Below are positions 17,033 through 26,058 of a stretch of 59,864 nucleotides of DNA, piece after piece (within the stretch, counting starts at the first letter, position 1; each line of letters opens with the position of its first letter). Below the pieces are notes generated by a model. It was not told the origin of the DNA and did no database searches. It worked only from the letters and a program-made list of their open reading frames with translations. The DNA is from an uncultured bacterium (GTDB lineage: Bacteria; Spirochaetota; Leptospiria; Leptospirales; Leptonemataceae): assembly GCA_937928085.1 (NCBI GenBank), contig CALFVU010000001.1, forward strand, positions 1 to 59,864, written 5' to 3'. Made by a program: the position numbers and the translations under genes.

Positions 17033-18847
17033 TCAAGAAAAGATATACATAAAAGCAAAAAATACTAAATACATACCTATATTTGTAGCTATAACAGTTA
17101 AAACACTTTCTGATCGTTCTCTCAAAAAACACATTAATAAAGAATACGAAAACAAAAAAGGAATTCTAAATGTGGATAACCATATATCTTTGTAATCATT
17201 ATAGAAAGTGGGGAAAGGATATTGATAAAAAGGTAAGAAAAGACCTGCAAGAGTATATACTATGGAAACATAAAGAGCTGGAGTGGAGATAAAAATTTTA
17301 CCTTCATATCTTTGAATAGGAAAATAAAATATCAGAATACCATGTAGAAAAGAAAAAAAATACAAGGTAATAGCAATCGGAAATAAAACAACACACACAA
17401 TAAAAGTATAAAAATCTAAATGATAAAAAAGTTGATAGGGCATCCAAATTCCACCTAAAAATCCTGCTGGAATCCCCAGAAGTATCCATCGAATCCATTT
17501 ATAACCTATAGGATAACGAAATCCAAATACATGATAACTATGTAATATCATTTTATAAGTAAAGAAAGAAAGAATCAAAAAAACAATAAAGTTATACAAA
17601 TCAATTTTTATACCAAAAGGTATATCAATATAAGAATGCAAAGAAGGAGTAAGCAAAGCTACCAATATCAAGAACCAGCCAATAAGGTTTGGTAAAAGAC
17701 CAATCCAAAATATATTGAAAAACAATTTGATTTTATCAAGCTGACCTGGCTTATAGAAAGCATTTTTACAAATCTCAACAATTTGACCTGCTGTTAAAAA
17801 AGTACCACTTTCTCTTGGAGAACCTCCAATCTGAGAAGATCCACCCCAACGATTTTCTTTAACCTTTCCGTTTACGTTTTTATCAAAAATATTTAATCTT
17901 TCGTAAATCGTATTTAATTCTAAGGGGCTAAATACATCGGATTTTCGTATTGTATAAGTATGGTTATCTTTTTTTAAAATTACAAAAGTTGGTTTTTTTT
18001 GATAAATTTTATTTAAATATTCTTCCAATTCATAAATTCCTAAATCACCTTCGTATACTACAACAGAATCATCTTCTGTAATCTCTGCTCTTGCTATTTC
18101 GACTATTCCTTTTAAGTTTTTTACTTCTTCTGTTTCGTAAACAAGTGAATCAATTAAATTTAAAATCTTGTGTGTGTATTCGGTATAATTGATTGAATTC
18201 CATAAACTTTGTTTTTTGATTTCTAATTCATAATCTCTTAAACGATCCAGCTTAGTTTTAGAATCTTTTAATTGATTTGTTGGATATCCTAAAATATCTA
18301 TCAATTCCAAACCTAAAGAATCAATTACACCCTCCAATCGTATTAATGGAATAATTTTTTTGAATTGCTTTGTATCTCCATTTGCTAGGTAATTATGATT
18401 GAATAATATCCAGATTGCAAATATAGTATCCAGATCAGGTTCATTTGCATAAATACACCAATTTTTTTCTTTAAGATTGAGTCCTTTTCGGACAAGTATT
18501 AATGCCTGTTCACAAGTAGCCAAAGTAAAAGTTCTTTCGCAACCTTCGTGATGATCTAAATTATAAATTTGTTTTGAATTATCTAAAAAAGGTTCTCCTC
18601 GAGCAGCACCATCTAAAAAAATACTTCTTTCGGGATACTTTTTTGCTTCGTTTAAAGAAATTTGGAAATTTTTTTCTATTTTTACTGTTATATTGGGAGA
18701 CTCTACGCAAGTTAAAATAGCCTCTCCATTACTAAGCTTTTTGATTCTATATCGATCCGGTATTTTAGCTTTAAAATTTTGATTTTCCTGAATATCGATC
18801 TGAAAATTTTTCAGATCTTTATGAAAAATCCTCTTAAAGAAATCCAT
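17033..18847 (-). CDS. DHH-like phosphoesterase domain fused to a C-terminal membrane domain
   Basis: A 604-residue protein in two parts. Residues 1-350 carry IYNLDHHEGCE (DHH at 98-100), then FTLATCEQAL, then YANEPDLDTIFAIWIL (137-140), and later RWGGSSQIGGSP, which resembles the glycine-rich substrate loop of DHH proteins. Thus the DHH motif comes before the PDxD motif, opposite to the order in RecJ or GdpP. Residues from about 365 hold seven or more hydrophobic helices. The function is unknown; hydrolysis of a nucleotide or other phosphoester near the membrane is a guess from the motifs. It is a single gene, convergent with the phosphatase gene across a 223-bp gap. Confidence 0.6.
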   Translation of the reverse strand: MDFFKRIFHKDLKNFQIDIQENQNFKAKIPDRYRIKKLSNGEAILTCVESPNITVKIEKNFQISLNEAKKYPERSIFLDGAARGEPFLDNSKQIYNLDHHEGCERTFTLATCEQALILVRKGLNLKEKNWCIYANEPDLDTIFAIWILFNHNYLANGDTKQFKKIIPLIRLEGVIDSLGLELIDILGYPTNQLKDSKTKLDRLRDYELEIKKQSLWNSINYTEYTHKILNLIDSLVYETEEVKNLKGIVEIARAEITEDDSVVVYEGDLGIYELEEYLNKIYQKKPTFVILKKDNHTYTIRKSDVFSPLELNTIYERLNIFDKNVNGKVKENRWGGSSQIGGSPRESGTFLTAGQIVEICKNAFYKPGQLDKIKLFFNIFWIGLLPNLIGWFLILVALLTPSLHSYIDIPFGIKIDLYNFIVFLILSFFTYKMILHSYHVFGFRYPIGYKWIRWILLGIPAGFLGGIWMPYQLFYHLDFYTFIVCVVLFPIAITLYFFSFLHGILIFYFPIQRYEGKIFISTPALYVSIVYTLAGLFLPFYQYPFPTFYNDYKDIWLSTFRIPFLFSYSLLMCFLRERSESVLTVIATNIGMYLVFFAFMYIFS

Positions 18848-18932
18848 AGATTTAGTGTTTAGTTAATTAAAATACAATCAATCAGTAGGTGTCAATTCAT
18901 TTTATAATGCAAATCTTGTTAAGAGATTATCA

Positions 18933-19391
18933 TTATCGATAAAATCCTTTAAGTAAAAGATAGTTATCTTTTTTTTCTATTAATTCATTTACTATTACTT
19001 TATATAAAGAGCTTCTTGCTGGTCCAATAAGAACACGACCGTCTTGATGCGAAAATTGAGCACCATGAATCTTACAAACAATATTACCATGTAAATTAAA
19101 AAAAATATCATCATCCCAATCAAGAGGGGTATTGAGATGTGGGCATAAATTAATAAAACCGACAACAGTATCTTCAATTTTGTAAAAAAAAGCCTTTTTT
19201 AGTTCATAGTTGAGAAATGGAATTTCAAAAGACAAAACTTTTTGTAAATTTGAATTTTCAACTCTATAAACAGGTATTTCTTGTAAAATGAACACTTTTA
19301 GATAAGGGGTATAAATCCATTTTCCTTCGTTAAAAATTAATCGAATTTTTTCTATATTCGGATTTTTAGGATCATAGATAAGATTAAACAT
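18933..19391 (-). CDS. Rieske-type [2Fe-2S] protein
   Basis: A 152-residue protein whose C-terminal half has the two Rieske boxes: C83-P-H85 (NLCPHLNTPLDW) and C106-x2-H109 (IVCKIHGAQF), followed by the typical acceptor segment with GPARSSLYK. The spacing of 20 residues between boxes is slightly longer than usual. No transmembrane helix is seen, so it is a soluble ferredoxin-like electron carrier rather than a bc1 subunit. It lies 5 bp downstream of the TlpA-like gene on the same strand. Confidence 0.85.
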   Translation of the reverse strand: MFNLIYDPKNPNIEKIRLIFNEGKWIYTPYLKVFILQEIPVYRVENSNLQKVLSFEIPFLNYELKKAFFYKIEDTVVGFINLCPHLNTPLDWDDDIFFNLHGNIVCKIHGAQFSHQDGRVLIGPARSSLYKVIVNELIEKKDNYLLLKGFYR

Positions 19392-19396
19392 ATAAA

Positions 19397-20008
19397 TCAG
19401 GTATGATTGTTTTTTTGATTATAAAATTGGTTTAAAATCTGTAATAAAAACAAAAATCTTGTATCTTTTTTAATTTCTTCTAGATTATCCGAAGTAGAAA
19501 TAGGACCAATAAAATTATAATGCAATCGTAATGGAGAAGTTGTAAAAATTAATGTTTCAGGTGTACCAGTAATGATTTGATCGCTATCAATTTTAAAAGG
19601 TGGATTTACAATTAAAATAGGAATTTGTATATTTCTCTTTTTAACTTCTGTATTTAAGACTTCTATTAGATAATTCATACTATTATCATCAAATGCTTGA
19701 TGTTTATAGCGCTCTGGCACTTCTGGAAGATTTTTTTCTAGATCTGGTTCTACAACTAAAAATAATTCAAAATGATATTTTTGTAATTCATTATATAATA
19801 AATGTAAGGCTGGTAATTCTTTTACACATGGAGCACAGGTAGGGCTATAAAAATTGATCAAAAAAACTGGATTTTTTATATCTCTTAATGTAAATGAATG
19901 ATTATTTAAGGTTCGAAAAGTTAAATTTGAAAAATACGTATCTATAGCATATCTATTAGAGATACAATTAAAAATTAAAAAAAAGATAAAAAAGATGATG
20001 AATCTCAT
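19397..20008 (-). CDS. TlpA/ResA-like thioredoxin-fold lipoprotein
   Basis: A 203-residue protein with signal FIIFFIFFLIFNC, lipidation candidate Cys15, and a thioredoxin-fold core with the active site C58-A-P-C61 (NFYSPTCAPCVKELPALH). Such envelope-anchored proteins reduce or exchange disulfides outside the cytoplasm, for example in cytochrome maturation. The start overlaps the end of the SDR gene by 4 bp, and the Rieske gene follows after 5 bp. Confidence 0.85.
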   Translation of the reverse strand: MRFIIFFIFFLIFNCISNRYAIDTYFSNLTFRTLNNHSFTLRDIKNPVFLINFYSPTCAPCVKELPALHLLYNELQKYHFELFLVVEPDLEKNLPEVPERYKHQAFDDNSMNYLIEVLNTEVKKRNIQIPILIVNPPFKIDSDQIITGTPETLIFTTSPLRLHYNFIGPISTSDNLEEIKKDTRFLFLLQILNQFYNQKNNHT

Positions 20009-20766
20009 AATTTTAGTCTTTTAAAAATACTTTCAGGAATCATTTTGATTATCAGCATAATATATTTCCAGAACCATTTTGTATATAAGATATTCTTTCT
20101 TTTTTTAATCGCATTATAAATATCATTGGCTACTTCTTCTGGTTGTGCAGTAAGTAATTTTGGTAAATTCATTCCTCTTGTCATCTTCGTATGAACAAAA
20201 CCTGGTTTTATAGTAAGAACAGAAAATCCTTCTATAAATAATCGATTTCTTAACCCCGATAAATAAGCACTATAGCCTGCTTTTGCACTTCCATAAAAAT
20301 AATTACTCTGCCTACCTCTATCTCCAGCAACAGAACTTACTCCAACAATTATCGGATTTTGTATAATGTCTTTTTTCTTCCATTTAAGCATTTGATTTAC
20401 TATTACTTCTGTCAAAAGAACTACTTTTGTAAAATTAATATTTATGATTTTTTCTATTTCCATAAAATTTGTTTCAGCTGTTTTTTGATTTCCCAAATAT
20501 CCAACAAAATTGGCAAAGATTTCAAAAGGATGTGTAAGATTTTTTAAAATAGAAGGAATATGTTTTGAGTCTATTTTTTCTAAATCAATTTCTATCATCT
20601 CAGTAGCTATTTCGTATCGAATTTGCAAATCTTTTGCTATAGCATCGATTTCTGTTTTGTTTCTTCCAGCTAAAATCAAATTATATTTTTCTTTTGCTAA
20701 TCTTTTAGAAAAAGCAATTGCTATATCAGAAGTACAGCCTAAAATAAAAGCATATTTTGAATTCAT
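20005..20766 (-). CDS. Short-chain dehydrogenase, DprE2-like
   Basis: A 253-residue SDR. The nucleotide-binding turn is FILGCTSDIAIAFSKRLA (a variant of TGxxxGIG), with the NAG-like FVGYLGN and catalytic S144/S145, Y158 and K162 in YGSAK. The C-terminal hydrophobic stretch (WKYIMLIIKMIP) may attach it to the membrane. Immediately upstream (8 bp) is a DprE1-like oxidase gene, and this partnership is that of the two-step epimerase making decaprenyl-phospho-arabinose in mycobacteria, where DprE2 reduces the keto intermediate. I infer a polyprenyl-phospho-pentose epimerase role; the sugar is unproven. Confidence 0.75.
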   Translation of the reverse strand: MNSKYAFILGCTSDIAIAFSKRLAKEKYNLILAGRNKTEIDAIAKDLQIRYEIATEMIEIDLEKIDSKHIPSILKNLTHPFEIFANFVGYLGNQKTAETNFMEIEKIININFTKVVLLTEVIVNQMLKWKKKDIIQNPIIVGVSSVAGDRGRQSNYFYGSAKAGYSAYLSGLRNRLFIEGFSVLTIKPGFVHTKMTRGMNLPKLLTAQPEEVANDIYNAIKKRKNILYTKWFWKYIMLIIKMIPESIFKRLKL

Positions 20767-20774
20767 AAAACCTC

Positions 20775-22139
20775 CTAAACACTTAACCCTAACCGTTCTG
20801 CTTGCAATGATAAAAGTCGATTTTTAGCATCATACATTTTTTTAATTTTTAGAAATTCTTTAATGGGATAAGTTTTATAAAAAAATTCTTTTGGCATTCT
20901 AGCATCTTTTGCCAAGTAAAGTTTTCCCTTGTAAGATTCTACAATTTGATCTAGTTTTTTTAAAAATTCAGGCAATCGTTTTTCGATAGCAAAATCCAAA
21001 GCTAAAGTATACCCTTCTATTGGAAAAGAAAAAGGAAATGATATAATTTTTTTGGAAGATTTTTGAGGTATTCGATTTGGATCTCCAAAAACCTTAAACA
21101 CGACTAAAAAAGAACCCATTTTATGTTTCGAAATTTCATGAATAATTTCTTTAATACCTTCTAAACCATTTTCTTTAGGAAGAACAAACTGATATTGAAT
21201 AAATCCTCTTTTTCCGTAAATACGATTCCAGTGATAAATCGAATCTAAAGGATAAAAAAACCGATCATAGTCTACAAGTTGAGTGATTTGTTTTCTAAAA
21301 TGTTTATGATAAAACAAAAAATTAAAAAGCCTTACAGTAAAAGAATTTAACACAAATCCAGGGAAATAAAAAGGTATATTGATTTTTATTTTTTTTTTAA
21401 CATAAAACGGATCTTTAGAAAAGTTAAATTTTTGTAAATCTTCTTTTGTTGTATGTTCTCCTGTAAACAAAATTCCCCTACCCAAATGTTCACCTTCTGC
21501 CAAACAATCCATCCAGGCTACAGTGTATGTTGCATTTTTGTGGGCTTCAAATAGTTGAATCATTTCTGTTAAATTTTTTGCTTTATAAGTAGTTTGTGTA
21601 ATGTAAGCACTTTCGATTTTTTTTAATTGAATTTTAGCCCGTAAAAGAACACCTAAAAGCCCCATTCCTCCACAAATATATCGAAATAAATCCACATTTT
21701 TTTTAGGTGAACACTCAATGATCTTCCCATTAGAAAGTAAAACCTCAATAGAAAGTACATGTTTACAAAAAGAACCTTCTTTATGGTGATTTTTTCCATG
21801 AACATCAGAGCTAATGGCACCTCCGATTGTTACAAATTTTGTTCCGGGTGTTACTGGAACAAACCATCCTCTTGGTACAAAAACTTCTAAAATCTCATGA
21901 ATCGATACTCCTGCTTCACAGTATAGAATTCCTGTTTTTTTATCAAAACTTAAAAATCGATTCCATTTAGTTCCATCAAAAATATAATCAGATAAACTAG
22001 AATCTCCATAGGATCTACCCAAGCCCCTTACAATAAAAGAAAACGATGATTCTTTTAAAAAACGAAATATATGTTGAATCGAATCATATTCTGCTTTAAC
22101 TACAGGATAGTTTCCCCAATTTGAAATCGTTGTTTTCAC
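20775..22139 (-). CDS. dprE1: FAD-linked oxidase, DprE1-like
   Basis: A 454-residue VAO-type flavoprotein. The FAD-binding segments RGLGRSYGDSSL (38-49) and VTPGTKFVTIGGAISSDVHG (96-115, with HGKNHH following) are very like mycobacterial DprE1, as is the C-terminal LYLAKDARMPKEF, where K411 aligns with the catalytic K418. The residue equivalent to C387, the target of covalent benzothiazinones, is Ala380 (GYTLALDF). The enzyme would oxidise a polyprenyl-phospho-ribose C2 hydroxyl, handing the product to the DprE2-like partner encoded just downstream. Alignment is by eye, but the K-to-C/A spacing (31) is the same in both proteins. Confidence 0.8.
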   Translation of the reverse strand: MKTTISNWGNYPVVKAEYDSIQHIFRFLKESSFSFIVRGLGRSYGDSSLSDYIFDGTKWNRFLSFDKKTGILYCEAGVSIHEILEVFVPRGWFVPVTPGTKFVTIGGAISSDVHGKNHHKEGSFCKHVLSIEVLLSNGKIIECSPKKNVDLFRYICGGMGLLGVLLRAKIQLKKIESAYITQTTYKAKNLTEMIQLFEAHKNATYTVAWMDCLAEGEHLGRGILFTGEHTTKEDLQKFNFSKDPFYVKKKIKINIPFYFPGFVLNSFTVRLFNFLFYHKHFRKQITQLVDYDRFFYPLDSIYHWNRIYGKRGFIQYQFVLPKENGLEGIKEIIHEISKHKMGSFLVVFKVFGDPNRIPQKSSKKIISFPFSFPIEGYTLALDFAIEKRLPEFLKKLDQIVESYKGKLYLAKDARMPKEFFYKTYPIKEFLKIKKMYDAKNRLLSLQAERLGLSV

Positions 22140-22171
22140 AATTTACAGTTTTTCAATAAAAGTATGCGCGT

Positions 22172-24076
22172 CTATTGATTTTTTTTAGAGAGAACTCGAT
22201 TTAAAAAATCTTCAATTGCTGTAGAAATATCAAACTTTTTTTGTTCTGGCATTAAAGCATTTTTTTGTGCATCTACTTCTTCCATTGCTTTTTTCAATAA
22301 TTTAAAACCATTTTTCGATATATAATTTTTTGAAATTAAAATTGGCCAAACATAGATCGGATCATTAATATTGATTTTAGGCGAATTCGGATCGTGGGGA
22401 GTGATGCGGAAGGAATAGATTTTACCTTTTCCATATTTTTTTAAAAATTGGATCAAATAATCCTCGTTATTCTGAAAATCTGGAATTTGTTCAAGAAGGG
22501 TTAATCGATTTGGTAGTTCCCTTTTGTCCCAAGCTTCATCTAAAACCTGAATGACTTTTAATAATAATTCTTCTGCTTTTTCGTCTTTTTGTATGCTATT
22601 TTTAAGTTTTTTTACCTCTTCTTCGTAGATATTAACTTGAGGTTTGTTTTCTACTGTTTCCAATTCTATTTTCTTTTTCGCCAGTTCTTTTGTTTTTTGA
22701 CTTGCTTCTTTTTTTTTATATCGAATTTGTTTTTCTATTTCTTCTTTACGAATTAATTCTTTGATTTTTTCTTTTTCTTCTTTTTTAAGTCCTGTTTTTC
22801 CAAATAGCAATCGAAAGATTCGAAGCAAAAAAGGTAATTTTGAAAACAAAATTTCTTCTTCGGTACTTTGATAGATTTTAAGTTGCTCTCCTTGAAGAAA
22901 TCTTTCTATATCCATCTGAAGTAGTATCTTAAATTCAGTATCGTCATGTTTTTCTAGAAATTGTTTTCTGGCATGTAACAGTGCAGGGAAAATATTTTTT
23001 TTATATAAGAAAAAATCAACAATCTTACCACCATAAAAAAATTCTGTATACAAAACATCAGCTTGAGAAATTAAATTTTGCATATCCTCTTCTTTTAAAT
23101 TTCTTAACATTGTAGCGGGTACTACTGACTCAAATTTAGATAATTCTTCTATGATTTTTTGTAATCGCTCTTTTTTTTCTTGTTCTTCTTTTTGTCTATA
23201 GAACCTGATAAGTTCGTTAAGGATTATTTTTAGTTCCCAATATAGAGAAATATATTGATTAGGCTTTAGAGTTTCGATTTTGTTTTTGTATTCGTCTAAA
23301 TTTTTTAAGTTGATTTCTCCGGCAAAAATAAAGGTTTGATCCACTAAACCTAATTTGGAAACAAGCATTCCAAATCGATCTAAATAACTTTCCTCGTCAG
23401 GGAACTGTATCGTAAAAAAATTTCCTTCTCCTTTAGTGTAAAAAATTAACTTTTGATTTATAAGTTCTTGTAGGATATTTTTTGTAAAAGTTTTATAAGT
23501 AATCATTTTTTGTTCGGGAGTTTTATCTAAAGGATTTTGTAAGTAATAATGAATCCCAGCACCTGCATGAGAATTACTATATTGTGCATCATTAAGGTTA
23601 TTTAAAACAAATTCCCTGTGATCTCCTTGCCATTTAGATTCTTTTTTCAATATCCATTTTTTTAAAGCATCTAAAGTTCTTGATTTATAATAATCATAAT
23701 ACCTTTTAAAAGAAGCACCATCTTGTTGAGTTGGTCTGCAAAAAACAATCATAGATATTAATCGATTACTACCCGATATAAAATCTACACTAGGAAAATC
23801 TACAATTGCTTTTTGTTTTATACTTCCACGTCCTGTTAATTCTAAAATATATTCTTCGAATTTTTCTTTAGGTATACCTAGCTCTCTTTGTAATTGAAAG
23901 AGGTTTGGTAAAATTCTATGATGTTGGAACTTGATTGTTGCTTCTAAAACATTACTAAATATAGAATAGATTCCTTTGTATTTAAAGTCTCCTCGAGATT
24001 CTAAAGATTGAGCATAATCCATAGCTTCACGCATAGGTAAAATTTCTATATCTAATTTTTGAATTTCTTCATTCAT
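22172..24076 (-). CDS. Large coiled-coil protein of unknown function
   Basis: A 634-residue soluble protein without signal peptide or membrane helix. The N-terminal third contains a possible winged-helix-like part (LFQLQRELGIPKEKFEEYIL). Residues about 440-520 are strongly charged and heptad-like (KEEKEKIKELIRKEEIEKQI), predicting a coiled coil. Near residue 170 there is an N-N-D-A-Q-Y stretch with a His-rich tail (NSHAGAGIHYY). I do not recognise the family. It lies 32 bp upstream of dprE1 on the same strand and may share its transcript. Confidence 0.6.
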   Translation of the reverse strand: MNEEIQKLDIEILPMREAMDYAQSLESRGDFKYKGIYSIFSNVLEATIKFQHHRILPNLFQLQRELGIPKEKFEEYILELTGRGSIKQKAIVDFPSVDFISGSNRLISMIVFCRPTQQDGASFKRYYDYYKSRTLDALKKWILKKESKWQGDHREFVLNNLNDAQYSNSHAGAGIHYYLQNPLDKTPEQKMITYKTFTKNILQELINQKLIFYTKGEGNFFTIQFPDEESYLDRFGMLVSKLGLVDQTFIFAGEINLKNLDEYKNKIETLKPNQYISLYWELKIILNELIRFYRQKEEQEKKERLQKIIEELSKFESVVPATMLRNLKEEDMQNLISQADVLYTEFFYGGKIVDFFLYKKNIFPALLHARKQFLEKHDDTEFKILLQMDIERFLQGEQLKIYQSTEEEILFSKLPFLLRIFRLLFGKTGLKKEEKEKIKELIRKEEIEKQIRYKKKEASQKTKELAKKKIELETVENKPQVNIYEEEVKKLKNSIQKDEKAEELLLKVIQVLDEAWDKRELPNRLTLLEQIPDFQNNEDYLIQFLKKYGKGKIYSFRITPHDPNSPKININDPIYVWPILISKNYISKNGFKLLKKAMEEVDAQKNALMPEQKKFDISTAIEDFLNRVLSKKNQ

Positions 24077-24154
24077 AAAAACTGATTATCTAATCTAATT
24101 ATTTAAACACTTTATTTTATTTACAAAAAAATTATCAATACTTTTTTAAGCATA

Positions 24155-24916
24155 GTGAATATGAAAAAAAATCAATTTTCTTTGCCTCCAACCGAAAAAA
24201 AAGAAGAATTTATTAGAAAAAATTTTAACGAAATAGCACCTTATTACGACACTTTTAACGATCTTTTTACTTTTGGAATGCACAGAAACTGGAAAAAAAA
24301 ACTTTTAAATCAATTACATATAGATCAAGCAGAGGATATGATTGATCTTTGCTGTGGAAGTGGAGATCTATCCATTTTAGCTTGCATACAAAATAAAAAC
24401 TTAAAGATCGTTGCTTGTGATTTTAGTGAAAATATGCTAGAAATTATGAAACAAAGAATTGAGCCTTTAGAAGGTAATCATAGAATAAAAATAAAAAAAC
24501 ATAATGTTTTACGATTACCTAAAAATTATACTTCTTCTTTTGATATAGCTACTGTAGGATATGGTATACGAAATGTCCGAGATCGAATTCAATTTTTTAA
24601 AGAAGTATATCGCATTTTAAAAAGTCCTGCTAAATTTGGAATTTTAGAGACTGGAAATATTGAACCAAAGTTTTTACAACCTATTGCTCATTTTTATATG
24701 AAGTTTATTATTCCCATAATTGGTTGGATACTACACAAAAAACGGCATCCTATGTATGAATATTTACCTAATTCCGCACTAGCCTTTCCCTCTCCAAAAG
24801 AAATCGTTAAAGAACTAGAATCTGTAGGTTTTCAAAATGTTACTTATCAAAAAGTATTTTTTGGAGCCTCAATCCTTTATATAGCACATAAAAAAAAACA
24901 AATTCATCATGAGTAA
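24155..24916 (+). CDS. ubiE: Demethylmenaquinone methyltransferase UbiE/MenG
   Basis: A 253-residue class I SAM methyltransferase with FNEIAPYYDTFNDLFTFG, the SAM-binding DLCCGSGDLS (glycine motif), FDIATVGYGIRNV and the UbiE C-terminal FGASILYIAHKK. It methylates demethylmenaquinone in the last step of menaquinone synthesis, which fits mqnA, the UbiA-type gene and ubiX elsewhere in the window. The frame opens with GTG; an ATG two codons later (24161) is an equally possible start. The end overlaps the NAD kinase-like gene by 8 bp. Confidence 0.92.
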   Translation: MNMKKNQFSLPPTEKKEEFIRKNFNEIAPYYDTFNDLFTFGMHRNWKKKLLNQLHIDQAEDMIDLCCGSGDLSILACIQNKNLKIVACDFSENMLEIMKQRIEPLEGNHRIKIKKHNVLRLPKNYTSSFDIATVGYGIRNVRDRIQFFKEVYRILKSPAKFGILETGNIEPKFLQPIAHFYMKFIIPIIGWILHKKRHPMYEYLPNSALAFPSPKEIVKELESVGFQNVTYQKVFFGASILYIAHKKKQIHHE

Positions 24917-25820
24917 AGAATTTTTAGTTTCTATAAAAAGAACAAAATGGGAAAGAGATTTACAAAAATATGGTAATGTAAAAGAATTAAAAAAAATCTA
25001 TCGATTACAAAATCATATATTTCAGAAAGTGTATAGTTCCCATGTCAGGCAGTTAAGAGCTTTAGAAAAATTACAAAAAAAAATTTACCAGATTAGTGAC
25101 TTTATCTATAGAGAAGAATTAAGCATTCCTAAGGTATCCAAATATCCTTTTTTAATTAGCTTTGGTGGTGACAATCATTTCATCTATACCGCGAGATTTG
25201 CTCAGCAGTGTATAATTGGAATTAATTCTGATCCTATAACCTCTAAAGGAAGCTTATTATATTTTGACACCGATTCATTTCTAGAATTTTACGAAAAAGA
25301 CTTTGAAAGACAAAATTATACAATTGAAAAATGGTCGATGATAGAAGGCATCATTGATTATCCCGATCAATCCAAAATTTCTACTGGAAAGTGTATTTCG
25401 GAAGTAATTATTCGAAATGAATTTCCGGATTCTATGAGTAGATATTTGATCAGGATTGATCAAGAGGATTGGGAAGAACAAAAAAGCACGGGTCTTCTTC
25501 TTTCCACAGGAGCAGGTTCTTCTGGATGGTTTTATAATTCCTTACCTTATTCGATACAAATCTTCGAAAACCCGATTTTTAGTAAAGATGCAAATTTTTT
25601 TAAATCAATTGCTAGAGAACTAGGTTTTAATCGAGTACAAAAATATAAATTTCTATATTGTACTATATACGAAACGCAAGTTTTACAAATCATTTCAGAA
25701 ATGGATGGAATGATTGTGATTGATTCTCATCCCGAGTGTCAATTACCTTTTACTCCGGGAACTAAAGCAAATTTCTTCTTAAGCAAAGAAAAACTTCATG
25801 TGATTCAAAAACTCAAATAA
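24909..25820 (+). CDS. Divergent NAD kinase-like protein
   Basis: A 303-residue protein with the two fingerprints of the NAD kinase / diacylglycerol kinase superfamily in altered form: SFGGDNHF (GGD at 86-88, where classical enzymes have GGDGT) and STGAGSSGW (199-207, for STPTGSTAY), followed by a late Asp-containing MDGMIVIDS. The changes resemble the NADK2-type branch rather than bacterial PpnK, so NADP synthesis is likely but not certain. It overlaps ubiE by 8 bp and is probably cotranscribed. A stop abuts the convergent small membrane protein gene. Confidence 0.7.
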   Translation: MSKEFLVSIKRTKWERDLQKYGNVKELKKIYRLQNHIFQKVYSSHVRQLRALEKLQKKIYQISDFIYREELSIPKVSKYPFLISFGGDNHFIYTARFAQQCIIGINSDPITSKGSLLYFDTDSFLEFYEKDFERQNYTIEKWSMIEGIIDYPDQSKISTGKCISEVIIRNEFPDSMSRYLIRIDQEDWEEQKSTGLLLSTGAGSSGWFYNSLPYSIQIFENPIFSKDANFFKSIARELGFNRVQKYKFLYCTIYETQVLQIISEMDGMIVIDSHPECQLPFTPGTKANFFLSKEKLHVIQKLK

Positions 25821-26027
25821 TTAGTGAATGCTTTTAAACAAATCTTGAATTGCCTTGGAAAGATCTGCAATTCCAATTAGTAACATTAAAATTCCCAACC
25901 ATAAATGAACTTTTTTAAATTTTTTAGCAACCACCGGCAATTGATAATAATGATACAAAATCCATATACTCCATACCAGTAACATTAATCCAATCGTTAT
26001 ACCTAATAATTGATTATATATAGCCAT
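25821..26027 (-). CDS. Small membrane protein of unknown function
   Basis: I chose the ATG at 26027, giving 68 residues with two hydrophobic helices (LLGITIGLMLLVWSIWILYHYY and LWLGILMLLIGIADL). A longer reading from 26081 adds 18 residues that would overlap the DUF2062 gene and look uncharacteristic (KKIIDCRLNCVF). It is the last gene behind the DUF2062 gene on the minus strand and abuts the NAD kinase-like gene. No motif identifies a function. Confidence 0.5.
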   Translation of the reverse strand: MAIYNQLLGITIGLMLLVWSIWILYHYYQLPVVAKKFKKVHLWLGILMLLIGIADLSKAIQDLFKSIH

Positions 26028-26058
26028 GATATATATAAATACACAATTCAAACGACAA

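Noticed and set aside
24155..24163. Choosing between the GTG 24155 and ATG 24161 starts of ubiE
   Set aside because: Neither has a clear ribosome binding site; the two-residue difference does not affect the call, so the longer frame was kept.
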